Positions 56,245-64,000 of a stretch of 64,000 nt of DNA are shown in pieces. The position numbers and the translations under genes are program-made. Source of the DNA: Anthostomella pinea (lineage: Eukaryota; Ascomycota; Sordariomycetes; Xylariales; Xylariaceae); the NCBI GenBank assembly GCA_963556695.1, contig CAUWAG010000020.1, forward strand, positions 930,001-994,000. The letters are read 5' to 3'. Numbering within the stretch: position 1 is the stretch's first letter; each line of letters starts with the position of its first letter. Below the pieces are notes generated by a model. The model was not told the origin of the DNA and made no database searches. It saw nothing but the letters and a program-made list of their open reading frames with translations.

Positions 56245-59200
56245 CTAAGCAGGCCCGGTGCCGGTTTCCCGCTGTCGCTTCACGACGTAGTAGGTGATGA
56301 GGTTCTTGGGGTCGTCCTTGATACCCGTCAGGCTCCCCCAGAACTTGGTCTCGCCCAGGCGGGCGTGTAGCGCGACACAGAGCTGGACGGCGTCCATTCT
56401 GACGCCGCTCTCTTTGCTTTCCAGACAGCGGCTCGCGAGACTTGTTAGGCCACCAATCTCACTGTCGTTAGGTACGAAGGATGTTCTCGAGTCGATAAGC
56501 TCCTTCAGGACATGCAAGCCCATGCTCAAGCTGCGGTAGCCCTTGGTGTCCAGATCCATCTGAGTGAGGTTCCGCGTCATGGTCACTGTGATCTCATCGG
56601 CATCGCCAATGGACACCAACTCATCTGCCAATAGCTCGAGCCCGCTCACTATATGTGTACGAGCATCGTAGAAAGTTCGCGCAGCAAGCAGGGCTTCGAG
56701 GCCCCGTGACACATGAGGCTGGAAGCTGTCACGATCCTTCTTGAGGAGGAGTTTGATGGTGGCGAGAATTTGCGCTTTTACATCTTGGACCTTCTCGGTG
56801 GAAAGGTTGTCGAGAGGAGATTCCAGATATTCAAATAAGCCCACCAATAGGGCATCGTACTTGGCATCGCCGAAGAGCAGTTTCTTGTCACGGATGAGGC
56901 TCTGCAATTTGCGAAACCCGTGCACGTCCAGAGTCTGAGCCTTCACGCGAGCTATACCACTATCGAGTAAACGAGAGTTCTGTCGGCTCTTGCCAGGGGA
57001 GAAAATCGGGCTCATAGGGGCATCATTGGTTTCCGTAGGAACAAGAGTAATGTTCGCTGCATCCTCGTTGACCGGTTTGTCCTCAAGTACAGGCCTTCCT
57101 GTTGCACCGTTTGATGTCGGACGTGGAGTCGTTTGATCCTCTGTGAACGGATCTTCGTATACTTTAAGTGCCTTTGACGGTGTCGTAGTTGCAGAAGCAG
57201 GCATTATTGTATGATCTTCGTCCTCTTCCTCTTCGACCGGTGGCTGTGGTGAGGCCGGCTGCTGTGAGGGAGCCTGAGGAGAAGAAGCCCGAGGAGAGGA
57301 AGCCTGAGACGAAGATTCCTGCAACGAGGACGCCTTTGAAGCGGGCGCCATTGGAGAGTCCGCCCTCGGAGAGACTGCCTGTGGAGACGCTTTCGGTGAA
57401 GATGACGGCTGTAGGCTCTCCTTCAAATCCGAAACATTTGGCACAAGAAGAGTGAGCTCCTCGTTGGCTTTTGAAGGGCTGCTGGAGTTGAAGCCGTTGA
57501 CGGTGGGTTTCGCTTTCGCTGGACTGACGCGAGGGGACGCGGCTGCCTTACTCGCCGCGACCTTTGAAGGCGTCGGAACGTTGGACTCACTGGCGGTTGC
57601 AACATGACCGGGCCGAGTTTTCGGTGCCGTCCTTCTAGGGGACCCCGAGATCGTCTTCGGCGTGAAAGTCTTAGATCTCACGCTTTCAGATGGACTGGCT
57701 CGCTCGGTCGATGGTCCATCATGGGTCCTGACGGAATATGGCCCAGCAGTGGCAGGTCGAGCCGCAATTTCCGGTCGCCTCCTAGCTGGCCGCATTGGGG
57801 CTACGGACATACCACCGTGGGATTTGACTGCAGCCTCTGTACGAGTTCGGGTTGACGCCGATGTAGATGTCGACGCCGCGGAGGAAGAGTTTGATGAACC
57901 CGAAACTGTTCGGACAGGTGATATACTTGCCATGGCAGAGCCTGGTCTCGGGGGTAAATTCCTCGAAGCCAAAGCCTTTTTCTGCGCCAACATTGTTTCC
58001 TTCAGGGAAGGCTTCGAACTACTCATAGTGCTCTTCGAAAGCCCCATACCAGGACGTGGCGCTGGATCAACTTTCTTTGTCGCGTTAGGATTGTTGGGGT
58101 CTTTTTGCAGCAGTTTCTGCGCGGTAGCATCAAGCGCATCCATGAGACTTGGGTGTGTTAGTTATCATATTTGAGATGCGAGGATGAATAACTTACGCTT
58201 CAGCTCTTGCTGGCCAGACGGGTGCGAATATCCAGTATGTGGCGCGCATTCCTTCACGTACACCCGGATTCGGATCGTTAAGGCCTTTCTTTATGCACTT
58301 CTCGGTCGTTTCCAAGCCCCCACCATGTTCGAGGTGGCTTTTGTGATGCATCTCCTTCTTGAGCAACGTCGTCAGCCATCCTGTAGCATACGTTCGTGGT
58401 TGTACATTCTTATCCTGGCAGGCGCCCCATATGTGTTGCATGATCCTAGCATTGTAGGTCGTCCTGCCAATGATAGTGTCGACTGTTGTGTTTGCTTGCT
58501 GAGAGGCTATCTTCTTTGTAGCTGCACACAGCTTGATGAAGGTTTGCATGAGCAACTCCACCATGGGGTCAATCCCGGGGCCGAAAGTGTTGGCTAAGTC
58601 CTGGACAAGAGCACATCCCTCCTTGGACAGACTCGTCCGCAAAGAGGTGACGGCCTTGATGATGCCATCCAACAGAGCTCGGCAACCAGCAACGAAAGCG
58701 TCAGGGAAGTCAGAAGCCGCATTGCCTGCAATAAGTCGTCTTAACTTGGTCACGCTCTCTTCTCGTTTCAACCAGTTTTGCTCGGTTTCCTTGCCTTCGA
58801 ACCACATATGCATTCCCTTAAAGATATCATCAAGCTCTCGTTGGGTGTTAACGTAGGTGGGCTCGACTGATTCAGTCTTCGCTTCTGGCGCTGGGGTCGT
58901 CGGTCTCTCGCTAGCAAGGGACGAAACGCTGGCTGCGAGGTTTGGCCTCGTCTGCATCACTGAGACTGGCCGCGAGGGTGAATCCGTCTTGGCGGAGGTG
59001 GGCGCCAATTCCTTTACGATGGCCGATTCTATAGCAGGTCGCACTTTGAAGTTCTTCAGTTGTCTCTTCAAATCCGACTTGGCCGCGTTGGGCGCATCTC
59101 TAAGACGATGTTAGAACCACTTGTCCGCAAGGTCTCCGACAAGCTTCCACCAACCTGAACAATTCGATGACCGTTGTCTTCGCAGTGTCTCGAACCATGC

Positions 59201-59800
59201 CATCGGCATCTTCCAGCAGCTCCATCAAGGTTGGTACGTAAGCGCGAAACTGTAGGCCGTTTTCATTGTGCATCTGCGCGCCATCAGTACGCCTTCTTAT
59301 CATGGCAACAGGTCATATCTGCGGGTGTCGCGTACCTGGAGCAACCATTGCATGCTCGCCTCCTTCGCCCTCGGGTTCTTACCAACCATGGCGGTATTGC
59401 GCACAAATCTCTCGGCGTCCATTGGCACTTGAGTGTACATGGTGGCCATCGCTTGTATCGCCAACGTTCGGAATTTGTCCTTCTGGTCGCCCATCTTGTC
59501 GACGATGAGAGGAAGGGTTTGTTTCGCCTCTCTGCTGAGGTACTTAGGCTCTTGTCGCGACAGACGCGTAAGCAGATGGTTCAGCGCGGTAAAGCCCGCA
59601 TTGACGAGCGCAGAGTGCTGTGAGCTCGAGGCCAGTCGCAGGCCTTCGAAGAGCGGCGCGACGCAGCTGTCAGGTACATTGTGTTGTTTAATGCCCGACT
59701 TGATAGCCGTGACTTGTTGGACCTTCGCATCGATCGGGGCGTCCTTCTTCAAGAGAGCCAGCAGGCCGGCGACCTGCTCATCGGTGAGTCGTTCGGTCAT
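56245..59800 (-). CDS. STU1: CLASP-family microtubule protein Stu1, 1129 residues
   Basis: Exons are 59800-59336, 59273-59155, 59099-58197 and 58147-56245; all junctions are in phase. The N-terminus (MTERLTDEQVAGLLALLKKD) and the HEAT-type repeats up to about residue 195 form the first TOG domain. The CLASP N-terminal TOG domain spans about residues 280-490 (ELDDIFKGMHMWFEGKETEQ, NWLKREESVTKLRRLIAG, TYATGWLTTLLKKEM, and NPGVREGMRATYWIFAPVWP). A long serine/proline/alanine-rich basic linker follows, the usual microtubule-binding region. The C-terminal helical domain ends GSLTGIKDDPKNLITYYVVK. CLASPs bind tubulin and promote microtubule rescue; yeast Stu1 is essential for spindle stability and kinetochore capture. 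The ATG at 59800 is used because the upstream part of the frame has no ATG and no conserved residues. Confidence 0.93.
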
Positions 59801-60616
59801 GGTGCGCAAGCATCGAGCATCTGGCAAGTGTCGGTATACCCTGACAGAACGGGTTGGTCCGTGTAGACTATGGCGTGGTCGAAAGCGAGTGCGGAGATGG
59901 ACGTCGGGCTAGTCGACGGTGCGGACGGACGCGGATAGAGGTCAAGCGATCAGTCTGTACTTGAATTTTCGGGTAGTATCGATTGACCTGAACCCAGCGC
60001 TTGAAATTGCAATACAAGAAGGCTGGCTTGAATGTCGCGCAAGGATCGAAAGGCTGGTGGTTGCGGCGAGGAAACAATACAAAAATATTTGCCCAACCAG
60101 CTAGCGTAGGATGTTGATGGTGGCGTTGCTGGGACCAGCTTGTTGTTGCTTCTGCTTGTTGACACTGGCTGACTGGACAGTTGATGGCCTCCACTCTATC
60201 GCCCGCCTCCGCTCCGCCCCGCCCCTCTGCCCCTCTGCCCCTGTAGCCTGACAGTACGCTAGCGGATAGCCGGGTACCAGCTTCAGGGTTGGTCCCTGTT
60301 GCCCCGCCGCCCAGACTGAAGGGCATATCGTATCGCGGACGATAGACAGGCCATTGAACCATCGTCATCTTCACCTTCACCTTCACAGAGCTCATAAGCT
60401 GCCAAGTTCCAACGTGGAATTGTATAAAGATTCGCAACAAGCTACCCAGGTAGGCATCAAGGTTGTTTTCAGCACGAGACAACAAGCTCGGCGCCCCTTG
60501 CTCCAGGCATCAGGTCTCCTCCGAGACACGCGAGGCCCTATCCAGTAGCTTTCAAGTCTGTATACAAACCTCCTTCACTCGCCAGAACGTCCACAACTCG
60601 GACAACTTCACCGTCT
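59801..60616. promoter_or_regulatory. Divergent promoter of Stu1 and the BSP protein gene, with CCCCT repeats
   Basis: The 816 bases between two divergent starts contain three CCCCT pentamers (the reverse of the AGGGG stress element) in 24 bases at about 60221-60242, and a CTTCACCTTCACCTTCAC triplication at about 60367-60384. Stress regulation is only a possibility. Confidence 0.4.
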
Positions 60617-61651
60617 ATGCCCCTCCCACCCGACACCACGCCCGCGCCGCAGCCCAAGGGCATCTTCCTGCCCGGCATGACGCCCACGACCGCGGCGCCC
60701 GCGCCGTCACCGCTGCCCGTCTGGCCCAAGCAAGCAGAAGACGACAGCAAAGACAGCAGCGCCCCCTCGACCGCAGCCACAACCGAGGACTCCAATAAAC
60801 CCACTTTCGACGTCCCGCGCCTACGTCTGCATATCAACGACCTCTCACACGCAGGGACGCACATCTTCCTGCGCGCCCTCAACGACGCCCCCGCCATCTT
60901 CGCGCGCGCTGTGCTCAACGTGCAGACGCACCTCTACTCCACCCCCACAACCCACACAACGCACTGCCCACCCACCCGCTCCGTGACGCTGATCCTGCGG
61001 GCCATGGACGGCGTAGCCTACACAACAGGCACAGATCTCGACAACGACCACAAGGAGATCCACCTCTCGCTAAAATACGTCGCCGCGCAACCCGAGTGGC
61101 GTCAGACGCAGGAACTGACCGGCGTGCTGACGCACGAGCTGGTGCACTGCTACCAGCATAACGGCCTGGGCGCGGCGCCGGGCGGGCTGATCGAGGGCGT
61201 GGCCGACTGGGTGCGGCTGCGGTGCTCACTGGCACCGCCGCACTGGAAGCGCGACGACGCCGGCGCGAGGTGGGACGCCGGATACCAGCACACGGCCTAC
61301 TTCCTGGAGTACCTCGACGTCCGCTTCGGCGACGGCACCGTGCGCCGCCTCAACGAGAAGCTGCGCGTGTGCAGGTACGAGCAGAAACCTTTCTGGACGG
61401 AGCTGCTGGGGCGGCCGGTCGAGCAGCTGTGGGACGATTACAAGGCCGAGTTGAAAAAGGGCAAGGAGGGCGAGGGGGACAAAGGGGGCAAGGGCAAGAA
61501 GCAGGAGGATGCGAAGGGTGGGAGTAGTAAAGGCAGCACCACAACAACAGCTGCTACACGGACGACAGAGAATAAAGGGTCCGGGGAACAGGAGAAGGAG
61601 GACCTCGAGACGGACGGGGAGACCAGCACTGGAACATCGGACGAGACCTAG
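60617..61651 (+). CDS. BSP-family putative metallopeptidase, 344 residues
   Basis: A single open frame with ATG at 60617 and stop at 61649. After a proline/threonine-rich leader, the region from about residue 68 (FDVPRLRLHINDLSHAGTHI) to residue 280 matches the plant basic secretory protein (BSP) family. The zinc motif is LTHELVHCYQHNGLG (HELVH at 173-177), followed by GGLIEGVADWVRL with a conserved Glu and Asp, and the later AYFLEYLDVRFGDGTVRRLN and FWTELLGRPVEQLWDDYKAE. The family is predicted to be metallopeptidases of the gluzincin or metzincin type; plant members are secreted and linked to defence. Here there is no signal peptide, so the protein should be cytosolic unless exported in another way. 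The C-terminus is a lysine/glutamate/serine/threonine low-complexity tail of about 60 residues. Substrate is unknown. Confidence 0.88.
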   Translation: MPLPPDTTPAPQPKGIFLPGMTPTTAAPAPSPLPVWPKQAEDDSKDSSAPSTAATTEDSNKPTFDVPRLRLHINDLSHAGTHIFLRALNDAPAIFARAVLNVQTHLYSTPTTHTTHCPPTRSVTLILRAMDGVAYTTGTDLDNDHKEIHLSLKYVAAQPEWRQTQELTGVLTHELVHCYQHNGLGAAPGGLIEGVADWVRLRCSLAPPHWKRDDAGARWDAGYQHTAYFLEYLDVRFGDGTVRRLNEKLRVCRYEQKPFWTELLGRPVEQLWDDYKAELKKGKEGEGDKGGKGKKQEDAKGGSSKGSTTTTAATRTTENKGSGEQEKEDLETDGETSTGTSDET

Positions 61652-61742
61652 GACGCGACGTGCGATGCCGCCTGATACTAGTAGCAGCTGTGGGTTGCGA
61701 AGGCTGGTTTTGCCTCCATAAAACGCAGTGACCACTCTCAAA

Positions 61743-61763
61743 CGACGCCCCTGCGAGGCGTCG
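61743..61763. other. Perfect hairpin CGACGCC-CCTGCGA-GGCGTCG after the BSP gene
   Basis: Seven-base arms and a 7-base loop about 90 bases beyond the stop. It sits just before the switch from GC-balanced to AT-rich DNA and could be part of the 3' UTR or mark the edge of the transposon-derived block. Confidence 0.5.
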
Positions 61764-61839
61764 GAGTGCCCCGTCGGGAACACTCGGGCTCGCAATGTAC
61801 TTTAAGTACTAGCTAGGTTAAAATTAGCAGTATGGGTAC

Positions 61840-62659
61840 TTTTTTATAAGGCTTGAAGAAAAAGATTACGATATTTTGGTTTTAGAAATAACTTTACATA
61901 TTTTTTTTATTATATAAATTAAAACTTACATCTTTTAGAATATTACTTATTTTATTATTATTTGTCAGATCTCAAAGGGTTGACAAGCCTATGGTCTTAA
62001 GCAGTAGCTGCAATCGTTGTTTTCATTTTTCAGTTATCCCAATTGGGTGGTATCTACACCTATTTGTACAGCTCTGGAGGTGCCGGAGACGATCCTCCGG
62101 CCCACCTTTTCCCAAGTCAACGTACGATTCATGGTGCTAGTCATTACAGCCTCTTTGACTAGCCACCTGACTAGCCAGCACTCCACAGGGCATACACCTC
62201 TAGAGATCTCTTGAATCTGACATTATTATAATAAAATAACGCATTAAATATTAAACCTTTTATTTTATTAATTTTTTTATTAATTTAAATACAAAAATTT
62301 CTAAAATTTTTATTTTTTGTTTATTAATATCATATAAATGAAATAAAAGTATTAAAAAAAGTTAATTTTTACAGTAAATTTTATAAAATTAAAACTTCTT
62401 ATTTTATATTAAAATTAAAACTTATTTTAAAAAACTTTAAAAAATAAGGGTTTTATTAAGATCTTTAAAGTCAGCATTAGTATTAATCGTAATTTCAAAA
62501 TTTCCTTTATATTTATTGAAGTTTAAAAAAAATTATTAAAAAGGGTTTTTTTTTTTAACATGTCAAACCCCTTTTTTTATAAAATATATTATTTATATTA
62601 TTTGTGTTATTTGTGTTATTTATGTTATTTATGTTATTTTAACGTAGCTGATAAGCGAG
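61840..62659. repeat. AT-rich, RIP-like block
   Basis: Most of this stretch, especially 62220-62650, is A and T only with TTATT/TTTAT runs and short repeats of TTTGTGTTA or TTTATGTTA near 62600-62640. Nearby genes are about 50-55% GC. This composition is typical of repeats mutated by C-to-T changes in ascomycetes. No coding trace is visible here. Confidence 0.7.
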
Positions 62660-64000
62660 TTGGCACTCGTCATGAAGTTTCTAACCAACACAATTCAAAC
62701 CATTATATCTCTACCAACAACAATGGCACCACGTTATAACGAATCAGACTTACAGATAGCTGTACAAGCTGAACAAAATGATCCTCATATTTCTATATTT
62801 CAGCTTGTGAAACTCTTACATTCCTTGTTTCACTCTGAGTAATATAATCAAAGGATTGCTATTACGACGCGACAGCATATCTAATACTTTGAAACTTATA
62901 GTTTCTAAAGAGAATGTCATTTACTCCTTTATAATCAATCTAGATACGCGAGCATTTCCTCACCAGTACAGTTATGTTGAAGATATGGTGAATAAATTAT
63001 TAGCAGCGCATTGGGCTGGACGTATCAAAAAGAACTGCACGCAGAACTTCATCAAATGTACACCAGGCCTTTGGACGCGTTTTTATTGGAAGATAGACTA
63101 CTAGAGGGTCTTAAACAAAGATCCAGACATGTATCACGCGTGGTTTTGCCGAGTTGTGGCAACAATTACAGAACATGGCATCCAAGACGCAGATATTTAC
63201 AACTTTGACAAGACTGGGTTTATGATAGACATTATTGGGTCCAGCATGGTCGTTATAAGTGCCGAAAGACGTGGCAGGCCTAGACAAGCTTAGCAAGGTA
63301 ACAAGGAATGGTCTATAGCAATCTCTATTATCAATGCTAATGGTTGGGTAGTCCTGCCATTCATTATTTTATAAGGCAAAACCCACCTCGCATTATGGTA
63401 TTGTGACACGATATTACCAAGCAATTGGAAGGTGGCTGTGTCCGACAACAGGTGGACTACAAACGAGATTGGTTTGAAATAGATTCAGCATTTTGATAAG
63501 TATACTAGACTGTGTATGACTGCCAGTAAACGCCTCCTCATACTTGATGGCCACAAAAGCCACTATTCTCAGGTCTTTAAGAATTATTGTTAGAATAATG
63601 GTATCATTACCCTTTGTATGCCTGCCCATTCATCACACAAGTTCCAGCCTTTAGATGTCAATTGTTTTAGCCTGCTCAAACAAGCTTATGGTCGCATGAT
63701 TTAGGATCTCATCTGGTGTCATATAACCCATGTTTCAAAAGAGGACTTCCTTACAGCGTTTTGTGAAGCACATAACGCTGCTATAACGCCAGAAAACATT
63801 TGAGCAGGTTTCAGTGCTACTAGACTTGTTCTTTTTGATCTGGAAAGTGTTATTTTGAAGCTGGATGCTGTCGCTGTCATACGAACACTGTCGCCAGACC
63901 CCAATCTGCCACCCATTACTTGGAAATCCAAGACGCCTATCACCATTAACGAAGGGGTAAACCCATCAGTTTATATCTAAAATCAAGTCAGAAGCCACCA
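62660..64000 (+). mobile_element. Decayed pogo/Fot1-type DNA transposon, running off the right edge
   Basis: The transposase start is MAPRYNESDLQIAVQAEQND followed by PHISIFQLVK from 62723, then stops and frame jumps. Clear DDE-superfamily blocks follow: ITEHGIQDADIYNFDKTGFM with the first catalytic Asp (about 63170-63225), SAERRGRPRQA, KEWSIAISIINANGWVVLPF, RLLILDGHKSHYSQVFKNYC with the second Asp (about 63530-63590), and CMPAHSSHKFQPLDVNCFSL with the third (about 63617-63680), then ITWKSKTPITINEG near 63920. The reading frame is broken by several stops (for example TAG within RPRQA-stop-QGNKEW), so the copy is inactive. The family moves by cut and paste and inserts at TA. Terminal repeats were not found; the right one lies outside the window and the left may be in the AT-rich block. 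Confidence 0.85.

Noticed and set aside
1..64000. CRISPR arrays, prokaryotic operons or ribosome-binding sites.
   Set aside because: The introns and gene families are fungal nuclear; no array of spaced direct repeats is present.

Overview
The window is nuclear DNA of a filamentous ascomycete, most likely a Sordariomycete. The reasons are short introns with GTAAGT-type donors and CTGAC or CTAAC branch sites, typical Pezizomycotina gene families (a PPR protein of the CYA-5 type, Stu1, an Rga1-like LIM-RhoGAP, a kelch/membrane protein, an Atos-domain protein), and a decayed pogo/Fot1-type DNA transposon in AT-rich DNA at the right edge. I rebuilt gene models by joining exons by eye, so exon boundaries are predictions. 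Reading phase was checked through each joined model; exceptions are stated in the entries.

Left part (1-23.5 kb) is ordinary housekeeping and secretory DNA: the 5' end of an FAD oxidoreductase (cut by the window edge), an ankyrin protein, a 54-residue secreted cysteine-rich peptide, a WD/DUF2415 protein, mitochondrial Hsp70 (SSC1), a membrane-anchored multicopper oxidase, SRP68, a large mitochondrial PPR protein, a GNAT acetyltransferase and a GH27 alpha-galactosidase. SSC1, the PPR protein and perhaps the FAD enzyme act in mitochondria. SRP68, the oxidase and the galactosidase belong to the secretory route, but nothing suggests co-regulation beyond shared promoters.

Middle part (23.5-45.7 kb) has two gene-poor stretches of about 4-5 kb around the LIM-RhoGAP gene. 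It also holds a SprT-like gene with an in-frame stop beside decayed coding DNA, a candidate miniature inverted-repeat element, a kelch membrane protein with a probable GC-AG intron, the ribosome-biogenesis protein Fyv7, and a MYND/MM3350 gene broken by an amber codon.

Right part (45.7-64 kb) has an Atos-domain gene, a GNAT gene broken by one extra base, and then, within about 4 kb, three relics: the acyl-carrier tail of a reducing polyketide synthase, a BBE-type FAD oxidase with two TAA codons, and a frameshifted N-terminal scrap of a GMC oxidoreductase. Together these look like a dead secondary-metabolite cluster. Stu1 and a BSP-family putative metalloprotease follow, and the window ends in AT-rich transposon DNA.

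The most unusual observation is in the multicopper oxidase gene: the conserved copper-ligand motif can only be restored by a 2-nucleotide microexon.
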